Shown one piece after another: positions 1 to 5,960 of a stretch of DNA of 6,171 nucleotides (position 1 is its first letter; every line of letters begins with the position of its first letter). Made by a program: the position numbers and the translations under genes. Source of the DNA: Pseudobdellovibrio sp. (GTDB lineage: Bacteria; Bdellovibrionota; Bdellovibrionia; Bdellovibrionales; Bdellovibrionaceae); contig JANWIU010000069.1 of assembly GCA_025449725.1 (NCBI GenBank), positions 1 through 6,171 of the forward strand, written 5' to 3'. Below the pieces are notes generated by a model, which worked only from the letters and a program-made list of their open reading frames with translations, searched no databases and was not told the origin of the DNA.

Positions 1-9
1 GAAACTAAA

Positions 10-86
10 TGGCGGAGTGAACGGGACTCGAACCCGCGGCCTTCCGCGTGACAGGCGGACGTTATAACCAACTTAACTACCACTCC
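10..86 (-). tRNA. trnD: tRNA-Asp (anticodon GUC)
   Basis: Read on the minus strand, this 77-nt segment folds as a complete cloverleaf. It has a 7-bp acceptor stem (GGAGTGG with TCACTCC, ending in a G-U pair), a 4-bp D stem (GTTA/TAAC) with GG in a 9-nt loop, and a 5-bp anticodon stem (TCCGC/GCGGA). The 7-nt anticodon loop is CTGTCAC, with GTC at 50-52. A 5-nt variable loop and a T arm with loop TTCGAGT follow. The discriminator base is G, as expected for aspartate tRNAs, and the 3' CCA is encoded (10-12). The gene is transcribed towards the left edge of the window, so any terminator or following tRNA lies outside. It is divergent from the HMA gene at 255. Confidence 0.97.
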
Positions 87-118
87 GTTAAGTATAAACA
101 CTTGTGAACGACAAAACT

Positions 119-150
119 AAGCCTAAGCCCCCCTAAACTCAAGCCTAAAC
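119..150. repeat. Short CTAA-rich direct repeats in the tRNA/HMA divergent spacer
   Basis: The octamer AAGCCTAA occurs at 119-126 and again at 141-148, 22 bp apart. A related CCCTAAAC lies between them (131-138) and GCCTAAAC ends the second copy (143-150). A run of six C residues interrupts the series. These sit in the 168-bp spacer between the divergent tRNA-Asp and HMA-protein genes, which otherwise shows no gene. A spacing of about two helical turns could suit a regulator binding site, but the repeats are short and may be chance or decayed repeat. Confidence 0.3.
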
Positions 151-202
151 TGATGTTTGCCTACATTTAGTGCACAAAATGAGCTGACCTGGTCCATGAA
201 GC

Positions 203-229
203 TTGCTAGCATTATTTTTCGTCTAAAAT
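203..229 (+). promoter_or_regulatory. Possible sigma70-type promoter for the HMA protein and orn
   Basis: A TTGCTA hexamer (203-208, 4 of 6 matches to TTGACA) is followed after 15 bp by TAAAAT (224-229, 5 of 6 matches to TATAAT). Transcription would start near 236 and give a very short leader ending in the ribosome site at 243-248. The spacer is shorter than the ideal 17 bp, so this is only a candidate. No other plausible promoter is visible before orn, so this one would serve both plus-strand genes. Confidence 0.35.
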
Positions 230-254
230 TTAATTCTTAACTAAGGAGAAGATA

Positions 255-827
255 ATGAAATCATTGATGATCGCTATAACTTTAGTATCCGCAATTGCCG
301 TTGCAGAAACAGGAACTTTCACCGTTAAGGGCATGCACTGTTCTGGTTGCAAAGATTCAGTAACTAAAAAAGTTTGTGAAGGCGAAGCCGGTAAAGATGT
401 TGAATCATGCACAGTGAATATCACTAACGCCAAAAAAGAAATGGGCGAAGTGGTTATCGTTACTAAACCTGGCGTAAAAATTAATGAAGCGGCTGTTACT
501 GCAGGCGTAAAAGCTGCCGGTGACGAATACAAAATTACTAATGTAAAAATCAAAGAAATGATCGCGCAAGAAATGAAAGCAGATGATAAAACTGCTTCTG
601 CACCGGCCGGCGCCACACCAGAGACTGTTACAACAACAACGACTGTTGAAACAAAATCTCATGATCATCACGGTAAACCGGTTGTTAAAACTGAAAAAAC
701 TAAAAAGATCGTAAAAAAAATGGCTAAAAAAGACGGAGCTGCTACAACAACTGAAACAGCACCAACGGCGGCAACAACACCTGCTGCAACAGCCCCTACT
801 GCGCCAACAACACCGGAAACTAAGTAA
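255..827 (+). CDS. Exported heavy-metal-associated (HMA) domain protein with His motif and Thr/Ala/Pro-rich tail
   Basis: This is a 190-residue protein. The start ATG has a strong Shine-Dalgarno AAGGAG at 243-248 with a 6-nt spacer. Residues 1-17 look like a Sec signal peptide (hydrophobic LMIAITLVSAIAVA, cleavage expected after AVA17). Residues about 20-100 match the HMA/ferredoxin-like fold of copper chaperones, with the metal-binding loop GMHCSGC (C29, C32). Two further cysteines, C41 and C52, could form a disulfide in the periplasm or add ligands. The rest is low complexity: a Thr run near 126-130, a histidine cluster HDHH at 136-139, a lysine-rich stretch at 145-159, and a Thr/Ala/Pro tail from 162 to 190. 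The gene ends in tandem stops (TAATAA, 825-830), 5 bp before orn. The likely role is periplasmic binding of Cu(I) or a similar soft metal. Metal identity and partner are not shown, and no copper ATPase or sensor gene is adjacent. Confidence 0.85.
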   Translation: MKSLMIAITLVSAIAVAETGTFTVKGMHCSGCKDSVTKKVCEGEAGKDVESCTVNITNAKKEMGEVVIVTKPGVKINEAAVTAGVKAAGDEYKITNVKIKEMIAQEMKADDKTASAPAGATPETVTTTTTVETKSHDHHGKPVVKTEKTKKIVKKMAKKDGAATTTETAPTAATTPAATAPTAPTTPETK

Positions 828-832
828 TAAAG

Positions 833-1402
833 ATGGCTTACGAAAAGATCGAAAATTTATTCTGGATCGACATGGAAATGTCGGGCTTAGACGTTAACAA
901 AGAAGTCATCATTGAGGTGGCTTGCATTGTTACCGATTTGAATTTTCGTGAGCTTGATTGTTTTGAAACCGTGGTGAAACAGCCCCAGTCGTACTTAGAC
1001 AGTATGGACGCCTGGAACACAGAACATCACGGTAAGTCCGGCCTGACAGCCAAAGTGCCGTCAGGGATGGATCCTGACATGGTCGAACACAAATTAATCG
1101 ACATGATCGACAAACACTTTCCGCAATCAAAAACAGATCCTAAAAAGCGCCCGATTCTGGCAGGTAATTCTATCGCTCAGGATAGGCTTTTTATTGATAA
1201 GTATTTTAAAAAACTATCTGAAAGACTTCACTACCGCGTTTTAGACGTGAGCTCTTTTAAAATAGTGATGACCAACAAATATAATATTGAATACAAAAAA
1301 CAAAATTCCCACCGTGCACTTGATGATATTCGTGAAAGCATCGGTGAACTGAAATATTACCTGCATCACTTCGAATCGATGCAGCATTCAGCTTCGAAGT
1401 AG
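833..1402 (+). CDS. orn: Oligoribonuclease (3'-5' exoribonuclease, DEDDh family)
   Basis: The product is 189 residues, close to the 181 of E. coli Orn, and aligns along its whole length. All five DEDDh catalytic residues are visible: D13 and E15 in WIDMEMSGLD, D117 in NSIAQD, H160 in SHRALDD and D165 in DDIRES. Residues that cap short substrates in the family are also kept: L19, W61 and H66 (AWNTEHH), and Y134 in HYRVLD. Orn is a cytoplasmic dimer that degrades 2- to 5-nt RNAs, chiefly dinucleotides including pGpG from cyclic-di-GMP breakdown. It starts 5 bp after the HMA gene. There is no convincing Shine-Dalgarno sequence before the ATG, so translational coupling to the upstream gene is likely. 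Its TAG stop lies 3 bp from the end of the opposing membrane-protein gene. Confidence 0.97.
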   Translation: MAYEKIENLFWIDMEMSGLDVNKEVIIEVACIVTDLNFRELDCFETVVKQPQSYLDSMDAWNTEHHGKSGLTAKVPSGMDPDMVEHKLIDMIDKHFPQSKTDPKKRPILAGNSIAQDRLFIDKYFKKLSERLHYRVLDVSSFKIVMTNKYNIEYKKQNSHRALDDIRESIGELKYYLHHFESMQHSASK

Positions 1403-1405
1403 TTA

Positions 1406-3463
1406 TCACTCTCTGACGAGAGTCAGGTATTCATACTTGGAATACAAATCATTTAACTTTTGCACCCACTCAGGATAAGCACTGCATTCACTTGATATTT
1501 TTTTGATAAGCCCCACGAACTCAGCGCTGCGAAATGTTGTCGCTGTTAGTTTACTCAGAGTTTCAGTAAGGCCTTGCTGATCTTTAGTCTTCACATAGTG
1601 TTTCACCAGTTGAAGGTATGCAGGCAAGAAATCTTCTTTTAGATCTATGGCCTTATTCATGTTTTCTACAAATTCAGCTGCGTTGTTTTGAGCCAGCCGC
1701 AGTAAGCCGATATTAAAATAAGAAACCGGACTATTGGGCGCCAACTGCCGAAACTTCAAATAGCTTTCTTCGCTCTTCTGCCCGTCTTTGATAATTTGAT
1801 TCAAATACAATTCAAGAAATATCTTCCCTCGCACATCGTAAGGTTCGTAACGATTTTTTGCCAGATCTACACAAGACTGACTGCTCTCATTAATAACTTC
1901 CACAATAGGAACTAACTTTTCAGGAGCCAAATGCTGGCGTTCTTGCAGCACTAACGAAAATATAACATTCGCCTTATAACAATGAAGAAAGGCGTTATCA
2001 GGAAACCATCGAACCGGCTCTTCAATTAATTCCAGAACTTGGGGCCCTTTTGTTCCGGCTTTAATTGCGTCGTACGCATTTTGCAATTTTACTTCAGACA
2101 AAAAATAACAAAACGAATTAAAACTCAACACGATTGAAAACAACAGCACCGCTATCAATGTCACTTTGGTTAAAATACTTTTTGTACTTAATAAAATCTC
2201 GCTTTTACCTCTTGATGAATCATAGGCAGATGCCAAAACGGGAAACAGAAAAAAGTAAACTTCGGTCGGAATGTAATTAAACGAAGTTAAATTCGCCAAG
2301 AAAATAAAAATCGCAGCCGCAGTAAGGGCCAATGCGTAAATATGATCTTCAGAAGATGGGCGACGCATTAACTGAAAACCACCGCGAACAACTGAAAAAA
2401 AATAGAATAAAAAAACCGCCAGGCCAAATACACCGGTGCAAACTAAAAACTGAACCAAATGGTTATGCGCCTTAGACCAGGTTACGGCCCAGTATTCATA
2501 CTTATTAGACGCCACCGGTTCGTACATTTTTTGCTGAATTGGAAACGTCTCCGGGCCAGATCCAAGCCACTTATTTTCTTGCCACGAGCTAAGACCGCTC
2601 TTCCAAACAACAAAGCGGCTTTCATAACCTTTCTCAATCGAAGCAGCGCCGGATTTTTTAACGACGAGGCTTGGTAAAACCCCTAAACTAAGAACCGCCG
2701 CGACTATGGCTGCAGAGCCTAAATAGACCGAAGCCTTCCGGTATTCTGCTTTGGTAAAAAAATAGACTACAAACGCCGAGACACTTAACAAATTTAAAAC
2801 CGCAGGCACCCTGGTACCTGAAAAATAAAGTACGGTCTGTAATAAAAAAAACACTGCCAGCAACGCGAATTTCCGAAGCTTATCGGTAGCGGTTAAAACC
2901 AAAGCCGCCACCAAAAAAGAAGCTACAGCCATCACGACAGAAAATACTCCCGGAAGCCCCAACGTCGAATACGCCCTGCCCTCGCTGAGGTTAACAGCAC
3001 TAAAGTTCGAAAAGTTAAATCCGCAGTATTGAAGTAGCCCATGAAGGCCAATAAGGGCTGCACTTGCACACATGGCCCAGATTGTTTTTCTTAACTCAAT
3101 GCCATTTCCCAGGTACTGCAAAGTCGCAAAAGCCAGAATAAAAATACAGATTAAGCTTATAAGACTGTCTGCCGGAGTAACGGCACTGCCCCACAACGAA
3201 AGAAATGAATCCTTTGAAGAAACAAAAGAAAGACCATTCACCACCACAAACGCCGCAAAAATCAAGAGCGGCTTGTTCCATTTAATAGAAATCGTCCCGG
3301 ATTTATATTGATCAAAAACCCAGAAAATAAAAAGCAGGCTTGAAGCCACTGCGGTTAAAAGAAATTTCGGCAGTTCGAATGGGGCCCTCCCGATGTTAAA
3401 AGTAAACACCAAGGGCAAAATAAATACGTAAAAATAAAAAAGCCTTGAAGCACCTAACTTCAT
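1406..3463 (-). CDS. O-antigen ligase/polymerase family membrane protein with C-terminal TPR region
   Basis: This 685-residue protein has about 12-13 predicted hydrophobic helices between residues 8 and 455. A large hydrophilic, probably periplasmic loop lies at about 266-332. The loop carries the Wzy_C/WaaL signature: R283 and W287 in SRFVVWKSG, then WLGSGPETF (299-307), and the following helix opens with AHNHLVQFLVCTG (332-344), where H333/H335 correspond to the conserved catalytic-region histidine. Residues 456-685 are soluble. A clear TPR lies at about 580-631 (NIGLLRLAQNN, NKAIDLKED), with more helical repeats probable around it. The family includes WaaL (O-antigen to lipid A core), Wzy polymerases and PglL protein O-glycosyltransferases, and sequence alone does not separate them here. 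No other glycan genes are nearby. The ATG has AAGGA at 3475-3479, 11 nt upstream, a long spacing. The gene ends in tandem stops TGA-TAA (1403-1408). Confidence 0.85.
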   Translation of the reverse strand: MKLGASRLFYFYVFILPLVFTFNIGRAPFELPKFLLTAVASSLLFIFWVFDQYKSGTISIKWNKPLLIFAAFVVVNGLSFVSSKDSFLSLWGSAVTPADSLISLICIFILAFATLQYLGNGIELRKTIWAMCASAALIGLHGLLQYCGFNFSNFSAVNLSEGRAYSTLGLPGVFSVVMAVASFLVAALVLTATDKLRKFALLAVFFLLQTVLYFSGTRVPAVLNLLSVSAFVVYFFTKAEYRKASVYLGSAAIVAAVLSLGVLPSLVVKKSGAASIEKGYESRFVVWKSGLSSWQENKWLGSGPETFPIQQKMYEPVASNKYEYWAVTWSKAHNHLVQFLVCTGVFGLAVFLFYFFSVVRGGFQLMRRPSSEDHIYALALTAAAIFIFLANLTSFNYIPTEVYFFLFPVLASAYDSSRGKSEILLSTKSILTKVTLIAVLLFSIVLSFNSFCYFLSEVKLQNAYDAIKAGTKGPQVLELIEEPVRWFPDNAFLHCYKANVIFSLVLQERQHLAPEKLVPIVEVINESSQSCVDLAKNRYEPYDVRGKIFLELYLNQIIKDGQKSEESYLKFRQLAPNSPVSYFNIGLLRLAQNNAAEFVENMNKAIDLKEDFLPAYLQLVKHYVKTKDQQGLTETLSKLTATTFRSAEFVGLIKKISSECSAYPEWVQKLNDLYSKYEYLTLVRE
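1408..1423. other. Small hairpin at the orn / membrane-protein convergent junction
   Basis: ACTCTC (1408-1413), loop TGAC, and GAGAGT (1418-1423) form a perfect 6-bp stem with a 4-nt loop. It begins 6 nt after the orn stop codon and overlaps the last codons of the opposing gene. No T-run follows on either strand, so it is not a canonical intrinsic terminator. It could still act as a 3'-end block for the orn transcript. Confidence 0.3.
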
Positions 3464-3486
3464 GAACTGTTTAGTCCTTTTGTTAA

Positions 3487-3515
3487 ATGCTACAGAGCTT
3501 TTAATTTTAAATCAA
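3487..3515 (-). promoter_or_regulatory. Possible sigma70-type promoter for the O-antigen ligase-like gene
   Basis: On the minus strand TTGATT (3510-3515, 4 of 6 matches) and TAGCAT (3487-3492, 4 of 6 matches) are separated by exactly 17 bp of AT-rich DNA. Transcription would begin near 3480, leaving the Shine-Dalgarno AAGGA (3475-3479) at the extreme 5' end of the RNA. It lies downstream of the hairpin after ahcY, so it would allow independent expression of the ligase-like gene. Confidence 0.35.
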
Positions 3516-3526
3516 ATATGTTTAGC

Positions 3527-3555
3527 AGCCGTTACGGTTTGAAGTCGTAACGGCT
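3527..3555 (-). terminator. Perfect 10-bp hairpin after ahcY (atypical terminator or RNA 3' stabiliser)
   Basis: AGCCGTTACG (3527-3536) and CGTAACGGCT (3546-3555) are perfect inverted repeats around a 9-nt loop, starting 14 nt after the ahcY stop codon. The stem is GC-rich relative to its surroundings. On the minus strand the next bases are GCTAAACATATTTG with no U-tract, and the plus strand reads TTCAATG, so the standard intrinsic-terminator signature is incomplete. Its position at the end of the map-ahcY unit still favours a transcript-end role. Confidence 0.45.
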
Positions 3556-3568
3556 TTCAATGAAATGA

Positions 3569-5068
3569 TTAGTAACGGTAGTGTTCAGGCTTGAATGGGC
3601 CTTCAACATCAGTATGTAAGTATTTAGCTTGCTTAGGCGTCAACTTAGTCAACTTCACACCTAATTGTTCTAAGTGCAATGAAGCCACTTTTTCGTCTAA
3701 GTGCTTAGGTAAACGAGTAATGGCGATATCTTGGTATTTATCACGGTTATTGAATAAGTCTAATTGAGCCAACACTTGATTCGTGAATGAGTTACTCATT
3801 ACAAACGATGGGTGACCTGTTCCGCAACCAAGGTTCACTAAGCGGCCTTTTGCAAGAACGATGATCTCACGACCGTTTTTCATCGTGTGGATGTCAACCT
3901 GAGGTTTAACTTCTCTGACTTTGGAATTTTTATTTAACCAAGCCATGTCGATTTCGATATCGAAGTGACCGATGTTACAAACAATCGCGTTGTCTTTCAT
4001 TTTAGAAAAATGTTTTTCAGTGATGATATCGCAGCAACCGGTTGCTGTTACAAAGATATCAGCAAGCGGAGCCGCCTCATCCATTGTTACAACTTGGTAG
4101 CCTTCCATTGAAGCTTGTAATGCGCAGATTGGATCGATTTCAGTAATCAATACACGAGCACCTAAACCACGTAAAGAGTGCGCCGAACCTTTACCTACGT
4201 CTCCGTAACCTGCAACGACAACACATTTACCGGCAACCATTACGTCAGTTGCGCGTTTGATACCGTCAGCCAATGATTCACGGCAACCGTACAAGTTATC
4301 AAATTTAGATTTTGTTACAGAGTCATTTACGTTGATCGCCGGAACTTTCAAACGGCCTTCTTTTAACATCACTTCTAAATTGTGTACGCCGGTCGTTGTC
4401 TCTTCAGACAAACCGATGATTTTTTTCAATTCTTTTGCGAAGCGTGGCTCATGCATCATGTTTGTTAAGTCGCCACCGTCATCTAAAATCAGATTGTAAC
4501 CTTCTGCGCCCCAGCCTGTGATCGTTTGTTCGATACACCAGTTAAATTCCTGCTCGTTCAAACCTTTCCAGGCAAATACCGGAATGCCGGCAGCTGCAAT
4601 TGCAACCGCTGCATGGTCTTGAGTTGAGAAGATGTTGCAAGAAGACCAGCGAACTTTAGCACCTAAGTGAGTTAATGTTTCAATTAACACTGCGGTTTGA
4701 ATTGTCATATGTAAGCAACCCGCAATCCGCGCGCCTTTTAACGGTTGTGTTTTGCCGTATTCTTTTCTTAAAGCCATCAAACCTGGCATTTCTTTTTCTG
4801 CAATTTGAATTTCTTCGCGTCCCCAACGGGCCAAGTCAGCAAATACTTTTGGATTGTTCATGGCCTCTTTGCAAACAGCGTAATCAAGCGCCGGCGCTTT
4901 TGTTTTAACAGTCGCTTTAGCAGCTGTTTTCACAGTGCCTTTAGCAGTCGTTTTAGTAACTTTTGCAGCAGGTGTTTTAACCGCTGTTTTCAAAGCTGAC
5001 TTAGCTGATCTAATAGTAGAGGCTTTGTTAGTTTTTTTCATCGTGTTTCCTTGAGTAGTTGTACGCAT
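3569..5068 (-). CDS. ahcY: S-adenosylhomocysteine hydrolase with a lysine-rich N-terminal extension
   Basis: AhcY reversibly splits S-adenosylhomocysteine into adenosine and homocysteine with bound NAD, relieving product inhibition of methyltransferases. From the ATG at 5068 it has 499 residues, and residues from about 62 onward match the whole enzyme. Key residues by comparison with the human enzyme are H120, D197, E223, K253/D257 (KSKFDN), C262, the NAD loop GYGDVGKG (287-294), H368 (CNIGHFD), and C-terminal K493/Y497 (KPEHYRY). The core lacks the insertion of about 40 residues found in many bacterial homologues. The first ~60 residues are an added tail with no acidic residue and 13 Lys plus 2 Arg, repeating roughly every four residues. 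Start choice: ATG 5068 has AAGGA at 6 nt; ATG 5041 has an equally good site and gives 490 residues; the frame also extends to a TTG at 5092 without a ribosome site. The gene begins 16 nt after the map stop and is probably cotranscribed with it. Confidence 0.96.
   Translation of the reverse strand: MRTTTQGNTMKKTNKASTIRSAKSALKTAVKTPAAKVTKTTAKGTVKTAAKATVKTKAPALDYAVCKEAMNNPKVFADLARWGREEIQIAEKEMPGLMALRKEYGKTQPLKGARIAGCLHMTIQTAVLIETLTHLGAKVRWSSCNIFSTQDHAAVAIAAAGIPVFAWKGLNEQEFNWCIEQTITGWGAEGYNLILDDGGDLTNMMHEPRFAKELKKIIGLSEETTTGVHNLEVMLKEGRLKVPAINVNDSVTKSKFDNLYGCRESLADGIKRATDVMVAGKCVVVAGYGDVGKGSAHSLRGLGARVLITEIDPICALQASMEGYQVVTMDEAAPLADIFVTATGCCDIITEKHFSKMKDNAIVCNIGHFDIEIDMAWLNKNSKVREVKPQVDIHTMKNGREIIVLAKGRLVNLGCGTGHPSFVMSNSFTNQVLAQLDLFNNRDKYQDIAITRLPKHLDEKVASLHLEQLGVKLTKLTPKQAKYLHTDVEGPFKPEHYRY
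5048..5052 (-). promoter_or_regulatory. Second ribosome binding site inside ahcY (start at 5041)
   Basis: AAGGA on the minus strand is followed by a 6-nt spacer and an in-frame ATG (5041-5039, MKKTNKAS). This matches the upstream pair exactly in motif and spacing, so initiation here could produce a form nine residues shorter that still carries the whole lysine-rich tail. Confidence 0.5.
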
Positions 5069-5074
5069 TTTCAT

Positions 5075-5079
5075 TCCTT
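5075..5079 (-). promoter_or_regulatory. Ribosome binding site deciding the ahcY start at 5068
   Basis: AAGGA preceded by a run of A residues lies in the gap just after the map stop codon. It has a 6-nt spacer to the ATG at 5068. It directly abuts the ATG at 5074, which is therefore unlikely to be used, and it lies downstream of the TTG at 5092. This supports 5068 over both upstream options. Confidence 0.6.
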
Positions 5080-5084
5080 TTTTG

Positions 5085-5852
5085 TTAATCAATTAAAGTT
5101 AAAATTTCATATCCTGTATCAGTCAGCAATATCGTATGTTCAAACTGTGCTGACCAAAGCCCGTCTGCTGTTTCATACCACTTAATGGTTGACCCTTTAA
5201 TATCGTATTCTACAAACTCATCGGTGCCTTCGTTTACCATGGGCTCTACAGTGAAACAAGTCCATGGGCGAAGTTTCTCGCCTTTGCCCTTTTTACCGAA
5301 TGCAGGAACAAAAGGAGCATCGTGAAACACCCGGCCGATACCATGACCGCCGATTTCTTTGATGGTGGAATAACCTTTGCGGGTAACAAACTTATCGGTT
5401 TCAAAGCCAATATCGCCTGTCCATCCGTTAGGTGTGATCGTCTCAATTCCCACCATCATTGCTTCGTGAGCGACTTGTACCAGCTTCTTCTTTTCTGGCT
5501 TTACATTACCCACTAAAAAAGTGGCTGAGGTATCACCAAAAAAACCTTCATACTTAGCCGTTACATCGACATTAACAATATCGCCATCTTTTAAAATGGT
5601 GTCTGCACTGGGTGGCCCGTGACAAACAATTTGATTGGGAGAAATACAAGTTGAATACGGATAACCATGGTAACCAATACAGGCCGATACCGCGCCCAAC
5701 GACAGCATTTTATCGTCCGCGATTTTATCCAGTTCTATAGTTGAAATACCGGGCTTAACAAATTTGCCCGTGTACTGAAGTACTTTAGCCGCGATCTCGC
5801 AAGACTTCCGCATCTTGATAATTTCGTCTTTTTCGAGAGGCTTTTGAGGCAT
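5085..5852 (-). CDS. map: Type I methionine aminopeptidase
   Basis: This cytoplasmic metalloprotease removes the initiator methionine from nascent proteins when the second residue is small. The product has 255 residues, near the 264 of E. coli MetAP, and has no N-terminal zinc-finger extension. The five metal ligands of the pita-bread fold are all present: D96 (VNVDV), D107 (FGDTSAT), H170 (GGHGIGR), E203 (FTVEPM) and E238 (QFEHTIL). The substrate-site histidines H78 (VCHGPP) and H177 (VFHDAP) are also kept. The ATG is preceded by AAGGA at 5861-5865 with an 8-nt spacer. It is the first gene of a probable two-gene unit with ahcY. There is no neighbouring infA or secY, the common partners of map elsewhere. 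Confidence 0.97.
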   Translation of the reverse strand: MPQKPLEKDEIIKMRKSCEIAAKVLQYTGKFVKPGISTIELDKIADDKMLSLGAVSACIGYHGYPYSTCISPNQIVCHGPPSADTILKDGDIVNVDVTAKYEGFFGDTSATFLVGNVKPEKKKLVQVAHEAMMVGIETITPNGWTGDIGFETDKFVTRKGYSTIKEIGGHGIGRVFHDAPFVPAFGKKGKGEKLRPWTCFTVEPMVNEGTDEFVEYDIKGSTIKWYETADGLWSAQFEHTILLTDTGYEILTLID

Positions 5853-5885
5853 TAACTAAGTCCTTAAATTTGTTTTTACAGAAGG

Positions 5886-5914
5886 ACTATATTAAACGAA
5901 AAAACCCCTGAAAG
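5886..5914 (-). promoter_or_regulatory. Weak candidate promoter for map-ahcY
   Basis: On the minus strand TATAGT (5886-5891, 5 of 6 matches to TATAAT) lies 34 nt before the map start. The 17-bp-spaced -35 position reads CTTTCA (5909-5914, 3 of 6 matches). It falls inside the stem of the SWIB-gene terminator. The start would be near 5879, giving a leader of about 27 nt with the ribosome site at 5861-5865. The -10 element is good and the -35 is poor. Confidence 0.35.
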
Positions 5915-5931
5915 CCAGAGGCAATCAGGGG
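5899..5931 (-). terminator. Intrinsic terminator of the SWIB-domain gene
   Basis: Read on the minus strand, CCCCTGA pairs with TCAGGGG (5925-5931 with 5905-5911). A TT/TT internal bulge follows, then an inner GCC/GGC stem with a 3-nt loop, and the hairpin ends in six T residues (5899-5904). This is a classic Rho-independent terminator. It lies 64 nt after the SWIB stop codon and just upstream of map, insulating map from the SWIB transcript. Confidence 0.9.
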
Positions 5932-5960
5932 CTATAGTCAAAATCAATACTTGTTAGATA

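Noticed and set aside
91..96. TATACT as a -10 box for the tRNA-Asp gene (minus strand)
   Set aside because: Initiation would fall at about position 84, inside the mature tRNA, leaving no 5' leader, and no -35 element is found at the right distance.
186..194. Small palindrome GACCTGGTC upstream of the HMA gene as a metal-regulator operator
   Set aside because: At only nine bases it is easily expected by chance, and it does not resemble the CueR-type operator layout between promoter elements.
230..616. Minus-strand open frame of 128 codons opposite the HMA gene
   Set aside because: It is antisense to a well-supported gene with signal peptide, CxxC motif and strong ribosome site. The apparent length comes from the biased codon composition, and it matches no recognisable protein.
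3464..3568. SAH or SAM riboswitch near ahcY
   Set aside because: The only strong structure lies downstream of ahcY, not in its leader, and the map leader is too short and unstructured to hold a known SAH or SAM aptamer.
4805..4999. Plus-strand open frame rich in Phe, Ser, Cys and Arg opposite the AhcY tail
   Set aside because: It is the reverse-strand shadow of the repetitive Lys/Ala/Thr codons, with no ribosome site of its own.
5087..5092. TTG at 5092 as the ahcY start, overlapping the map stop
   Set aside because: There is no Shine-Dalgarno sequence before it, while the ATG at 5068 has an optimal one. The extra residues add nothing recognisable.
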